DNA from: Mycoplasmataceae bacterium
GTDB taxonomy: Bacteria; Bacillota_I; Bacilli_A; Mycoplasmatales; Mycoplasmoidaceae
Reading direction: 5' to 3'
Assembly (NCBI GenBank): GCA_031260145.1
Contig: JAIRKL010000008.1
Location: 1-64,000, forward strand
DNA: 64,000 nucleotides
Shown here: positions 35,158 to 46,276 of the stretch, one piece after another
Position numbering within the stretch: position 1 is the first letter of the stretch
Layout: each line of letters starts with the position of its first letter
Position numbers and translations under genes: made by a program
Notes under the pieces: generated by a model
Seen by the model: only the letters and a program-made list of their open reading frames with translations
Databases searched by the model: none
What the model was told of the DNA's origin: nothing

Positions 35158-38133
35158 ATGCAAATTGAAAAACAATTTCAAAGAAAAATAATTAATTATC
35201 TTGTTGAAAATAATGGTTTCTTTGAATCGAAGAATGATAATTACAATACAAAATATGGTATTGATTGAGAAATGTTGCTTCAATTCTTAAAAAATTCCAC
35301 CAAAACTAATAAAGAAACCTTAAATCAATTCCAAAAAAAATATCCAAATGAATGAAAAAATAAAATACTTGAAATAGTTAATAATAGTTTGTGTTATTCA
35401 CCGTTAAATGAATTTTTAAAACAAAAACACCAAAATTTTGAATTCTTTTTAAATGAACAAAAAAATCCAGAAAAAAATATTGTTAGTGTTATTGAAGAAT
35501 TATCTTATGAAGCATTAAAAACGGATAAAGATCCACGACTTGATTTAGTGATTTTTATTAATGGTTTTCCAATAATGACAATCGAATTAAAACATACACA
35601 ATCAAATCATACTTTCTTTTATGATAATAAATCTTATTCTCCTAATGTTAAAGCGGCAATTGCACAATACAGATATACTCGCAATCCAAATAATATTTTA
35701 TTTTCTTCTCGTGTAATAACAAACTTTGCAATGGATGAGTATGAAATTGAAAAATGTGATAAATTAGAAGGAGAAACAAGCAAATTTATTCCCTTTAATA
35801 AATGGAAAAGCTTTCCTAATGAACCCGAACAAACCTCAGAATTTTTCTGAAAAGAATTTTTAACAAAACAAAATATTATTGATTTAATTGATAATTGGTA
35901 TTATCAAGATAATAAAAAAAATAATATTTCTCCAAGATTTCACCAATTTGATGCAACAAATAAAGTTCTACAAGATATTGAAAAAAATGGGATAGGCAAA
36001 ACATACTTATTCCAAGAAGCAGCTGGAAGCGGCAAAACAAAACAACAATGTTGATTAGCTTCAAAACTTTATTGAATAAGAAAATTTGACAAAATATTTT
36101 TATTAAGTGATCGTAATGTTTTGGATGAAAACATGGCAAATGATTTGAGCGAACTTTCAAAATCATTAGATATTTCTGGAAGCTCTTCCAACTTTGTTCA
36201 AGCAATGAGTTCCTCTTATTCTGATTCTTCTTTAAAACAACAAATACAAACAAAAGAACATAAAGTTATATGTTCAACAATCCAAAAATTTCCCTATATT
36301 AAAGAAGTTTTAAAAATATTAACAAATAAAAAATTTGCAATTATTTTAGATGAAGCGCATTCTTCAACAGAAGGAGAATATTTAAGATCTGTTAAATTAG
36401 TTAAGGATTTAGCAAATGAAGGAAAGAATATCTCTATTTTTGCTTTCACAGCTACTCCTAAACAATCAACATTGGAACTTTTTGGTTCCTTTAACGAACA
36501 AAAAAATATAAAACAACCATTTTATCTTTATTCTCACAAACAAGCAATAAGCGAAGAAATGATAATTGATGTTTTAAATAATGAAATAAAAACAGTAAAA
36601 CGAAGTGAAAAACTTAATGAACCAGAAATAGATAAAATATTTGAAGATAGAACACAAGCAGCAATAAAATTAAGAGAAGAAATTAATAACCGTGATGATA
36701 TTTTAAGAAAAGAGTGTGAATATGACTTGGACTTATTTTTCGAAAAAGTTGAACCATTATTAAATCATACTGCTAAAGCAATGTTTATTTCTTCTAGTAG
36801 GAAAAATGCACAAAAAAGAGCTTACATATTAAATCAAATATTGGCAGAAAGAGGAAAAAATATTAAGGTTCTTGCAGGTTTTAGTGGAATTTTAGACAAA
36901 GAAGAATTAGAAGAAGAAGAAATAGAACGTATAAATACAAATGAACAAGAAGATGAAATTAAACTTTCAAAACAATTAACAAATGATGAAAGAATAAAAG
37001 ATATTGGCGAAACATTTAAATATGGAATTAAATTAGGAAATAATAAATATGATAATTCTTTTCGTATTTTAGTTTGTGCTAATAAATTCCAAACAGGATT
37101 TGATGTTCCTTCTTTGTGCGGTTTATTTGTTCATAGAAAAATGACATCATCTGTTAATGCTTTCCAAACGTACAATAGGCTAAATAGAAATTATAGTTTT
37201 AAAACAGATGATGGAATAATTTACAAAAAAGAAAAAACATTCATTTTAGATTGACGGAATTCAATAGAATTTATTTCAAATTCTTTTACAGAATTCAATG
37301 GTGAAAATAATATTGATAAAAACAAATTAACTAATAAAGAACTTTTATTACAAGAATGTGAAAAAATTCTTATAAAATTAAACTTAAACACAAGACTTGA
37401 TGATATTATCAAATACTTTAAAAATGAGTTCACTGACTTTAATTCATATAAAAAAATGAGAGATAATATCATAGAACTTGATAATTATTGCAATCAAATA
37501 GAAAATTTAAAAGAAGAGTTTAAGTACGAAAGAATCAAACTCTTAAAAAAATATAAAGAAAATTATCAATGACTGTTAAATTTAGAAGAAAAGGATGAAT
37601 ATAGTTCTGGAAAAAACATAGATTTTTATAAAAACTATTGTTTCATAAAAATTGTAATAAATTGTTCGCGATTCAATTCTTATGATAAACCTGACTTTAA
37701 AGACTTAATAAAAATATACACAATTAGTATTGAAGAAAAAGAAAAGAAAACAAAAAAAGATGATAATATCATTGTTTTGAATTTAAATGATGAAAAACCT
37801 AAAAACTATGATAAAAAAATATCATTAAAGAAATTAATAGAAGAATATAATTCAAGTTTTTTAAATCAAAATGATAAAGTAAAAATGGTTGATATTATTT
37901 ATGAAATAATTGAAAAATGTTCTAAAGATGAAGAATTAAAAAAAAGAGCTAAAAATAATGACTTTATTAAATGAAGAGGAGAGTTTATTGAAAAAATAAG
38001 TGATGATTTAAATAATGAAGATGACTTTTATAGCATGGAAAAAAAGGAACTTTTCATAAAAGATTTAGCAGAATCTTGTGGAAGTGAAATATATTCAAAA
38101 TTAAGGAAAAATGATGAAAATATAAAAGAATAA
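35158..38133 (+). CDS. hsdR: type I restriction endonuclease subunit
   Basis: A 991-residue motor and nuclease subunit. The N-terminal PD-(D/E)xK nuclease reads PRLDLVIFINGFPIMTIELK. The helicase part has Walker A EAAGSGKT, DEAH box IILDEAHSS, motif III FAFTATP, and the later motif FQTGFDVPSL, with a QTYNRLNRNY region. ATG directly abuts the hsdS stop. GGAGGTG 12-18 nt upstream is a strong Shine-Dalgarno, unlike the leaderless first genes. All catalytic motifs are intact, so restriction could still be possible if HsdM function is restored. Many TGA(Trp) codons. Confidence 0.95.
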
Positions 38134-38151
38134 GTTAAATAATAAAATACT

Positions 38152-38412
38152 ATGAAATTTGATAATAAACTTTTGAATAAAATTTTTTCTTATTCTATTA
38201 AGAAAACTGAGAATTATTTTAAAAAAAATCTACAAAAATTAGATGAAAAATCTATAACTGAGAGAATTAAAAAAACATTTTTTAAAGATCTTTTAAAGTA
38301 CCGAAAAATTCAAAGAAATATTAAAAATGAATTTAAATATACGAAGGATGAGTTTATTAAAATATTTGATGGATATTTAAAACAACAACATAAAAAATTT
38401 CAAAAAGAATAA
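38152..38412 (+). CDS. small basic hypothetical protein after hsdR
   Basis: An 86-residue, Lys-rich, helical protein (starts MKFDNKLLNKIF, ends KQQHKKFQKE) beginning 18 nt after the hsdR stop. Not recognised. It may belong to the hsd unit. Confidence 0.55.
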   Translation: MKFDNKLLNKIFSYSIKKTENYFKKNLQKLDEKSITERIKKTFFKDLLKYRKIQRNIKNEFKYTKDEFIKIFDGYLKQQHKKFQKE

Positions 38413-38455
38413 AAATCTCAGTTTTTTTATTTAAAATATCAAAAAAATTTACAAA

Positions 38456-39913
38456 TTATCTTTGGAAAATTAAATTCATTATTTGTTGAAAAACACTTGT
38501 TTCTTCTCTTGGTTGACTATTAGGAAAGGAACCTTCTAAACTATCTTCTTCTCTATTTTCATCTTCATTTTCACTATTTTCAAGTTCAACTTCATTAAAA
38601 CTAACATCAAAATCATCTGGATTCGATTCGAAAGTTAAAGGTTCATAAATTGGTTCATAGTCTAATTGTTCTTCTTCACTCATGAAAAATGAATGTTCTG
38701 AACTATCTGAATCTAGACTTTCCAATGACTCTTCACTAAAAGGCTCATCTTCAGAAATTTCTGTATGAATTTCCGAAGTAGTTGGAAAAACAATGTCCTT
38801 ATCTATAACTTCTTCTAGAAATTCTGCTGAATTAGGTTCACAAATCGGCAATATTTCTTCTTGAAAATCATTTGTTAGCACTTCTAAAGAAACTAATGAT
38901 TCTATTTTATATCTTTCTCTTTCTTCTTTAATGTATTGTATTTGTATTTCGTGTTGACTTTGAGTTTGTGAATTTATTTCTTTTTGTTCTTCTAAACTTT
39001 CCAGCCTAGTATTTTCTATTTCTAATTGTTGTGTTCTTAATATAAATTCTTCAATTGGATTATTTGGTATTTTTGTAATTATTCTTTCCATTTGTAATTC
39101 ATCACCATTTTTTCTTGTCCCTTTATCAATGAAATGAATTAGACTAGGAAAAAGTACTTCTGGTTTTCCTTGGCTAATATCTTCTTTTTTAATAACCCCA
39201 AGTTTTGGAAATTCTATAACTATTCCACAAACTTGTTTTAAAAGTATTTGTTGTGCAAACTCAAGTTTTGATTTTGTAATTTCAAATTCTAGTTCCATTA
39301 ATTCTTTTGAGGAAGGTTCTTCGGTTAAAACATCTAAAACTTTTGTTTTTAAAGAAGAAATTTGACTATGTTTTTCTTCTAAATTATTAAGTGCTTCAAT
39401 CATTTTTTTAAAACATTCTGCTGAAGGATTTTGTGAATTTAAACCATTTTTTTGAATTAATTCTTGTTTTTGTTGTGAAATAACATCTAGTTTATCCTTC
39501 ATTTTTCATTTTGTTCATGGAAAATGTCAAGGAGATTTTAAAAAATCTTGACATTTTTTTATTTCTTTTTCTTTTGTTTCAAATTCCCTAATTAAAAGTT
39601 CATTTCTTTTGCATTCACGTGCTGCCTCATATATTAATCTTGTTTCTGTTTGTTTTAAATCACTAACAAAATAGGAATCAACCAATTCATTTTCATCTAA
39701 AAAAATTTTCTTTTCCTCTTCTTCTAAAGAACTTAAATTTAAAATCACTTCTTTTCTTGAGTTAGCAATCATGAAAAAAGACATTGTTTTTAAATCTTGG
39801 TGTTCTAAATTAGTTTGTAAGTGATTTCAAATCCCATTTGTTTGACAAGAAGATGAAAAAGGAAAAGAAATTCAGAAATTTCGTTCAATATATTTTTGTT
39901 GATTTTTGTTCAT
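38456..39913 (-). CDS. acidic coiled-coil protein of unknown function
   Basis: A 485-residue frame when TGA is Trp; the standard code splits it at about 39505-39527, where three TGA codons cluster (PWHFPWTKWK). The N-terminal 45 residues are aromatic and Cys-containing (NFWISFPFSSSCQTNG), the middle is coiled-coil with a conserved-looking IEFPKLGVIKKEDI segment, and the last 150 residues are very Glu/Asp/Ser-rich. There is no signal peptide or membrane span. ATG 39913 has TATAAT 10 nt upstream on the minus strand. It lies beside the RM operon in opposite orientation. Function not proposed. Confidence 0.65.
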
Positions 39914-40022
39914 AACATGCATCATTATAACAAAAAATAAAAAAATAGCGTTTTTCGGATAAAATGTCAAATTAATTTAATACCAAGTAAAAACTATTAT
40001 TAATTAATATTTTTTAAGAATA

Positions 40023-41141
40023 CTATATAGCTTTTTTAACATATAATGGTTTTAATCTTTCACAAGAACTTGAAATAAAATCATTATTTTTTAAATGAAA
40101 AAAAAAGTTTTCAAAAATATTAATACCCTCATTATCCTTAATGATATCAAGTTTATCGTTGTTTGCAATTTCTAAAATTTCTTTTTCATTCTTTAATTCA
40201 ATTTCGCCAATCAATGAATTTTTTTTATAAACACTAGTATAAAATTTTCCACCTTTTGCATCAAGAATTGAAATTTGATTTTCCTTTGTAGTTTGCAACT
40301 TCAATGAATTAATTTTAAAAATTTCAATGTCTTCATTAATATCTTTCCATACTTTTGTGATGATATTTCCAATTCGACAACCTGTGAAACTACCAGGACC
40401 ATTTGTTAAATAAATTTTCTTAATTTCAGAAGGTCTAATATTAATCTTTTTAAGCATTTTATTAATATAGTCAATAGTAATATCTGTTAAATTGTTATTT
40501 GTTGGAATGGAAAATTTAATATTGAAAAATGAATTATTTTGGAAAATACCAATGTTTAAATCTTTAAAACAAGTATCAATAAAAAGATAACATGGTTGAT
40601 TTCTTTTAATCTTATATTTTAAAATTGAATAAAGGTAAAAAAAGGCATACGAAAGAACAAACAATATACTGCCTCCAATAACGCACATATCAGGAATATT
40701 AAAAACTGGTTCTCAAAAAGAAAATTGAAGATAGTCTAAGACACCAGTTGTTTTTATTCCATCAATATTTTTAGGGATAAACCTATCAAAAAAATTAAAA
40801 AAACCGCCAAAAGAGACTGCTGAAAGAAAAAATACACAAATTTGATTAATTGGTAAAAAAAAAATTAATGATAAGAATAAAGTTGATGATAAAAATTGAA
40901 ATACCCCCGCTAATACTGGATTATCATTCATAGTGCTAAAAGCAACACCATGGTTAATTTCTCGATTAATATGGATAAAGTGTTCTTTCACTTTATCTAA
41001 TGAGTTGTAAACTTTATTATTTAGAACCAAAAAACTCATAATTAAGCTTAAAGAAATTACCAAAAAAAATGAGATAATACTTGGGATAATTTTGTTATAA
41101 AAAAACTCTTTATTAAATGTAAAATATTTTTTTATAAACAT
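40023..41141 (-). CDS. LspA-TsaB fusion: lipoprotein signal peptidase II joined to a t6A-synthesis subunit
   Basis: One 372-residue frame, continuous when TGA is Trp. Residues 1-180 are a four-helix membrane protein with signal peptidase II motifs: REINHGVAFS, the catalytic Asp in FNFFDRF, and the second in VFNIPD. Residues 184-372 are TsaB-like: CYLFIDTCFKDLNIGIF and LTNGPGSFTGCRIGN. TsaB helps TsaD make threonylcarbamoyl-A37 in tRNA; LspA matures lipoproteins in the membrane. The junction has no stop, start or frame change: it passes straight from the last LspA helix through a basic linker (KYKIKRNQP) into TsaB. -10 TATAAA ends 7 nt before ATG. Confidence 0.88.
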
Positions 41142-41148
41142 AATATGT

Positions 41149-41158
41149 TTTATATAAT
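41149..41158. promoter_or_regulatory. overlapping divergent -10 elements
   Basis: TATAAT on + (41153-41158, 8 nt before ATG 41167) overlaps TATAAA on - (41154-41149, 7 nt before ATG 41141). Only 25 nt separate the two start codons. Confidence 0.6.
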
Positions 41159-41166
41159 TGTATTAT

Positions 41167-41871
41167 ATGAGTGAAAATAAGGAAAATTTGTCTCAAAATG
41201 AATTAGAAAATGATGTTTTAGAAGCTCCTAAAAAAGTTATTTTAAAAGATGAATTAAATATCAATAACAACCTTGGTTCTTTTGGTGAAACAAAATTTGG
41301 AAAACAAGAAGATTTCATTGAAGAACAAGAAGAAAATAATGAAACAAAATTAAATTTTAAAAAATTTGAAAATACTGACAAAAAAAAAGATGTTAAGATT
41401 AATTTTGAAAAATTTAGTAAGGAAAAAGTTTATAGTGATAATTTTTATGGAAAATTTAAAGCTAATTTAGAAAAGAAATTAGAGACAAGAAAATGACTTC
41501 TTATTACTTGACTTTCATATGTGGGAATAACAGTTCTTTTCGTTCTTATTGGCGCTTTACTAATTTATTTTGATAAACATTATTTAACACAAAAGAATGC
41601 TGTCAATAACGGTAACTTTGTTCCTTTACAAAATTGTGGAAAAGCAGGATATATTATTTCCTTTATCTATGCATGCATGCCTGTTGTTCCTTTTTTTGTT
41701 CTTTTGATTACATGAATGGTTGGAATTAATAATGTCGTTAGAAGTCTTTCCTTTCATTTATTTTGCATTTACTACTTTTTAATCATTTTTTTATTTTGTA
41801 TATTATCCGTAATTCTTTCTTCAATTTATATTGTTGAGTTTAATAATTATTCAGGAATCTTAAAAGAATAA
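41167..41871 (+). CDS. membrane protein with charged N-terminal domain
   Basis: A 234-residue protein. The first 105 residues are hydrophilic and Lys/Glu-rich, with a repeated NFKKFE / NFEKFSKEK motif. Three membrane segments follow (about 110-135, 160-185 and 195-225). ATG 41167 is preferred over an upstream in-frame TTG because a -10 ends 8 nt before it. Not recognised. trmL begins 13 nt after the stop. Confidence 0.7.
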
Positions 41872-41884
41872 TATCTAAAAAGAA

Positions 41885-42409
41885 ATGCTCAATATAGTCC
41901 TTATTGAACCATTAATCCCACAAAATGTTGGTAATATAGGCCGTACTTGTGTTGGAATGAATGCAAAATTGCATCTAATCAGACCGTATGGTTTTTTCTT
42001 AAATTTTTTTTCTAACAAAGAACTTTCTCGAAGTTGTGTTGATTATTGAGAAAAACTTAATTATCAAGAATATGATTCTTATGAAGATTTTATTAAAACT
42101 AATTCTTCTTCAAATTCAATCTTTCTTTATATCACTCGTTATGGAATTAAAAAACCAGATGAAATAAAAATGGAAAAAGAAAAAAATATTTTTATCATTT
42201 TTGGAAAAGAAACTACTGGAATAGATAAAGAAATTTTAGCCAAAAACAAAGAAAATACAATAAGAATACCTTCTACTAAGGACGTGCGTAGTCTCAATTT
42301 ATCAAACTGTGTAGCTATTCTAGCTTACGAATATGAAAGACAAAATAATTTTTTTGGTTTAGAAAAAAAAGAACCACATAAACCTTTTTTTCTAAATGAA
42401 TTAGAATAA
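41885..42409 (+). CDS. trmL: tRNA (cytidine34/uridine34-2'-O)-methyltransferase
   Basis: A 174-residue SPOUT enzyme that methylates the wobble ribose of tRNA-Leu. LIEPLIPQNVGNIGRTCVG is the N-terminal motif, IFGKETTGI the second motif, and STKDVRSLNLSNCVAILAYE the SAM-binding knot. The minimal length without extra domain is typical of TrmL. No Shine-Dalgarno; probably co-transcribed with the preceding membrane gene. One internal TGA(Trp). Confidence 0.92.
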
Positions 42410-42642
42410 TTTTTAATAATATTTTTAAAATACAAAATAAAGAAAATTAGATAAGGAAGAATACTTCTTAAATATTTGATATTTTTTACATTTATTTTTT
42501 TTAAAGAAAAAGTTAATTCATTTGTAAAACATTAAATTTAGTGATTTAATGAACTAGGACATTAACCATCGGTATGAAATCTATGTTTTAAATTCACTTT
42601 TCATTAATGAAAACTTCATTATTTCAAGTATTAGTGTATAAA

Positions 42643-43014
42643 TTATTCTGTTTTTAAGTTATTTAAAACAATGATATTATTAACTTTGTTTTCTAATCTA
42701 TCTAATTTTTCTCCTTGAATTTTTTGAACCGATTCAATATTAGTTATTCTTTCATCAATATTATCTAATTTCAAATCAATCTTCTCCAATCTTTTTAAAA
42801 TCTCATTAATAATATCTAGTTTTGGTGTTCTTCTGGAATAAGTATATTCTATTGCACTAAAATCAGTTCCTTGTTTAAATATATTACTTGAGGTTCTGTT
42901 AACTATGAAATTTCTTTCTTTTCCCATTTTCTTATTAATTATAGAATTAGAAGAATCAGTGCATTTTGATTTTTGTTCTTTGTTTGAGTTACTTGTTTTA
43001 TTATTAATTACCAT
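42643..43014 (-). CDS. coiled-coil protein, paralogue of the left-edge gene
   Basis: A 123-residue protein. The N-terminal half is polar (Ser/Asn/Lys), with SAIEYTYSRRTPKLDI in the middle. The C-terminal half is a strong coiled coil (LKRLEKIDLKLDNIDERITN), ending in NNLKTE. That last part is nearly the same as the partial gene at 2-103 on the opposite strand. TATAAG ends 6 nt before ATG 43014. It resembles DUF16-style mycoplasma families only in general form. Confidence 0.7.
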   Translation of the reverse strand: MVINNKTSNSNKEQKSKCTDSSNSIINKKMGKERNFIVNRTSSNIFKQGTDFSAIEYTYSRRTPKLDIINEILKRLEKIDLKLDNIDERITNIESVQKIQGEKLDRLENKVNNIIVLNNLKTE

Positions 43015-43136
43015 ACATCCCTTATATTGTAAAAATAAATGAAAAAGTAAACTTTTTAAGAATGTTTAACAAACTTATTTTAAAAATGATAATAAAAACT
43101 TCTCAAAATTATAATCTAATTGTATAGAAAATATAG

Positions 43137-43646
43137 ATGCTAAATGTTGAAAAAATAGAAAAAGATAACAAACTTCATTTTGTATGAACAAAACATATCT
43201 TTTTTCTTGCTAATATCATTTTTGTTTTTACTATTGCAATTTCATGATTGGTTGTTTCTAAAACTGCAGATTTAATTAATATTAATCATCTTTCAAAATA
43301 TATCCCTTTTATTATTATGACACCGATTTCATTAATCTTATGATTTATCTCTTTTTATTTTAATCAAAATGATATAAAACTTTTTAAAATAAATACATCT
43401 TCCAAATACTTAAATATTTATTTTCTTTCTCATCTTTTTTTTATTTTAAATATCCTTCTTTCTTCTTTACTTTATATTTTATTAGACATAGTATTACCTC
43501 ATAATAATATTAAAATTCAAACAAGTACCATTTACATAATTCAACTTTCATTTACTGCTTTTCTTTCACTAATATCAATAGTTTTAAATAAACTTTCAAT
43601 ATTTAAAATGGAACTTGATATTTATAAAAAAAAATATGATAAATAA
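43137..43646 (+). CDS. four-helix membrane protein
   Basis: A 169-residue protein with hydrophobic segments near residues 20-40, 55-75, 95-120 and 135-155. Not recognised. TATAGA ends 8 nt before ATG and a TATAAT lies 21 nt upstream. recO starts 2 nt after the stop, so the two are probably one unit. TGA(Trp) codons hide it from standard-code gene finders. Confidence 0.65.
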
Positions 43647-43648
43647 GA

Positions 43649-44209
43649 ATGGCCGAAAGTATTCTACAAGGGTTTTTAATTAAGAAAATAGATTATCGAA
43701 TTTTTGATGAAATAATAACAATTTTAGATAAAAATGGAAATCGAATAAATTGCATAAGTTTAGGAAGCAAAAAAATAAACTCTAAAAATTCACGAAATCT
43801 TTTTATCGGTTCTTTCAATGAATTTATAATCTTTCGTTCAAGTAGTGAAAAAAGATTGTCGAAATTAAAAAAAACAACAACTATTAAAATTTTTGATTGA
43901 AAACACACCAATGATAAGTCTTTTATTCTTTTGAATAAATGTATCCTTAATTCTTTATATACAAGCGTGGAATTTTTTCTTTTTTATAAAAATATGATTG
44001 ATGTCATTGAAAGCAATCAAAATGAACAAATTAAAATTTTAATTATTCTTAAAAATTTCATTACCCTTTCGATGTTATATATTGATGGCGATATTCCTTA
44101 TTTAAATGAATTTTTAAATGAAAAATTTGTTATGATTCCTAATCATAAAAACTTCATCAATAATTTAATTCTTTATCTTAAAAATAATGTGAATATTAAT
44201 CTAGCATAA
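43649..44209 (+). CDS. recO: DNA repair protein RecO (short form)
   Basis: A 186-residue protein. The N-terminal OB-fold strand pattern (GFLIKKIDYRIFDEIITILD, then GNRINCISLGSKKINSKNSR) matches RecO, which loads RecA by displacing SSB. The C-terminal helical part is short and lacks the Cys cluster of longer RecO proteins (about 240 residues). Assignment relies on the N-terminus. One TGA(Trp) at about residue 84. Confidence 0.72.
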
Positions 44210-44253
44210 AATATAATATTTATAACTAAATATTAAAAAATGAATTTGCTTCG

Positions 44254-44270
44254 ATATATATATATATATA
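44254..44270 (+). repeat. TA dinucleotide tract upstream of a lipoprotein gene
   Basis: A(TA)8, 17 bp, ending 29 nt before ATG 44300 and therefore over the -35/spacer region of its promoter. Tract-length change by slippage would alter promoter geometry, the classic set-up for phase-variable mycoplasma lipoproteins. Confidence 0.85.
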
Positions 44271-44299
44271 CTTATACCTTCGCAAAATAGTAATGTATT

Positions 44300-45892
44300 A
44301 TGAAAATAAAGAAATTTTTTAACTATTTAATTTTATTTTTTCTTTCTTTAATATCCTTTTTTACTTTTCTTCCTCCTTTAACATCTTGTTCTGTTCAAAA
44401 TACATTCATTAAATTAAATACTGATAATGATGTTTTTGCAACAAAAAATTCTCACATTGATGCTTCTTGTGATTTTTATGGTTTGAATCCAAAAGACTTT
44501 TCTTGAAAAATAGAAAAAGGATTTTTATTTGATGACTCTTTTTTAGATTTAGAAGCCGCTCATAGTCTTGAAAATACAAGAATAGTCAATTCAACTATGT
44601 TTATTTCTATCCCATTAACTGATAATATTCCTGATTATGACACCTTTTATTTTGATTTCTCTATTATTTTTTATTCCTTAAAAGATTCATCTATATTTAA
44701 AAAAACTTCTCCGATCCGAGTAAATAAAAATCTTTACTCTCCTATTATTGTTGGAGATTTTTCAGTTTCCCCTAATGAATGACCAAAGTTAGATGAAAAA
44801 TATTTTGTTCAAAAAGGAAAAACTTTTCCAAATTGTTTTGAAACTATTGACTTTTTGGATATTGTTGAAAAGGATGAAAAAGGATGTTATAAAAGTGAAG
44901 ATTTAGAAAGAATAAAACAAATTCTAAAGTCCGATTTTGTTTGTTATTCCTTATTTTCAATTTCAAATCTTAAAAAACTAAAAATTAAAGAAGCACCATT
45001 TTTAACTATTAATTATGATTATGTTTTATGTGATTTCAAATACAAATATAACATTGAAACAAAAACATTTGAAGAATTAAAAATTAATATTGTATTCAAT
45101 GGTAATATTGTAACTGGTATGCTTAAATTTACCTTAAAAATTGGTTTCGATTTTCATGGTGGTTATAAAATTATTGGAACATGCATAAAAAATAATAAAA
45201 CAAATGTTGAAACCCTTTCTGACGATAAAAGGATTTTATTAGGAAATTTTTTCTCATTAGTTCCCTGCGGTGAAGACTCATATTATATAGTGCACTTTGA
45301 AATTGATTCTTTAAGTATACCTCTTGTTAACTCAGAACATTTTTTTTGGATGAATGCTTCTCGACCTTGTCCAATAGCATCATTTGTATATCGTTCAGGC
45401 GATACTGGCCTTTTTATTCCTTGTTACAATCTCAATGGCAATGAATTCACTACTAAATACTTAGATATAAATTATTATCAAGATTCATCAAAAGCAGATG
45501 AAATTTTTAATTTACTTTTAGTAAAAGAAAATGAACCTTTTGATATTAGTAATAAGATGAAAACAGATATAAAATGATATATAAAAAAAGATTTAATAAT
45601 TAAAGATATCCCTAATCTTCACTTTAATGATTTGGAAGAAAAAGAAAAATTTAAAGAACTTTTTTCAGATGAAAGAAATAATTGTTGAAAGAATATCTTA
45701 ATAACTATCGATGGAAAAGAATACAACATTCCTTGATATTGATACATGTCCAGAATAAGTGTTGAAAATACCGACGGAATTAAGGAAACATTAACAAAAA
45801 AATACATATCCATAATTTTTAATGGATGTTTTTGTTCAAATGGTTCAAGAATGCAAAATTATCAAACTAACAACCTTGTTTTTGTTGAATAA
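44300..45892 (+). CDS. surface lipoprotein, unknown function, possible phase-variable promoter
   Basis: A 530-residue lipoprotein. The signal peptide has a long hydrophobic core ending in FLPPLTSC (Cys30 lipidated). The mature part has several Cys (for example CYNLNGNEF, GCFCSNGSR near the end), unusual for mycoplasma lipoproteins. No homologue recognised. The weak -10 candidates are TATACC (44273-44278) or TAGTAA (6 nt before ATG), downstream of a TA tract. TGA codons read as Trp keep it open. Confidence 0.82.
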
Positions 45893-46053
45893 GAAAAAAC
45901 TAAAAAATGAAAATTTTCTTAGACTTCAAGTACTAATTTAATCAATATTTTAAAAAATAATTAAAATATTTCATTAAACATATTTAATAAGTATGAATAA
46001 ATATTTACAATGAAATAAAAATAAAGCAAATATTAAATATATATATTTATGTA
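45893..46053. other. intergenic AT-rich spacer
   Basis: Holds an AT-only inverted repeat (ATATTTTAA / TTAAAATAT, near 45943-45968) after the lipoprotein gene that could be a weak terminator. Nothing else seen. Confidence 0.3.
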
Positions 46054-46059
46054 TATAAT
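46054..46059 (+). promoter_or_regulatory. -10 box of rpmI-rplT
   Basis: TATAAT ends 7 nt before ATG 46067. This spacing decides the start against the in-frame ATG 46049, which lies upstream of the -10 box. Confidence 0.6.
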
Positions 46060-46066
46060 TTATTAT

Positions 46067-46273
46067 ATGAAGCAAAAAACTAAAAAAGCTATGGCTAAAA
46101 GATTTAAAATAACAGCAACTGGTAAGGTTATGCACCACCACAGCAACCGTGGACATCGTTTTTTTGGCAAATCAACAAAATCAAAAAGGCAAAATAGAAA
46201 AGACAAAACTTTAAATCCAGCAAATACAAGATTAATAACCCGTGGTTTACCTTACAGAAAGGAGAACAATTAA
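46067..46273 (+). CDS. rpmI: 50S ribosomal protein L35
   Basis: A 68-residue basic protein: KQKTKKAMAKRFKITATGKV, the H-rich HHHSNRGHRF, and PYRK near the end match L35. It forms an operon with rplT 3 nt downstream. infC, usually first in this operon, is not upstream here. The message is nearly leaderless, so the long infC/L20 leader control seen in Bacillus cannot operate at this site. Confidence 0.95.
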   Translation: MKQKTKKAMAKRFKITATGKVMHHHSNRGHRFFGKSTKSKRQNRKDKTLNPANTRLITRGLPYRKENN

Positions 46274-46276
46274 TAT

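Noticed and set aside
38456-39784. Two separate minus-strand genes with starts at 39502 and 39784
   Set aside because: Reading TGA as Trp joins them in one frame and extends upstream to ATG 39913 with a -10 box.
44254-44270. TA tract interpreted as a replication-origin unwinding element
   Set aside because: No DnaA-box cluster or dnaA/dnaN genes nearby, and its position in front of a lipoprotein start is better explained as a promoter repeat.
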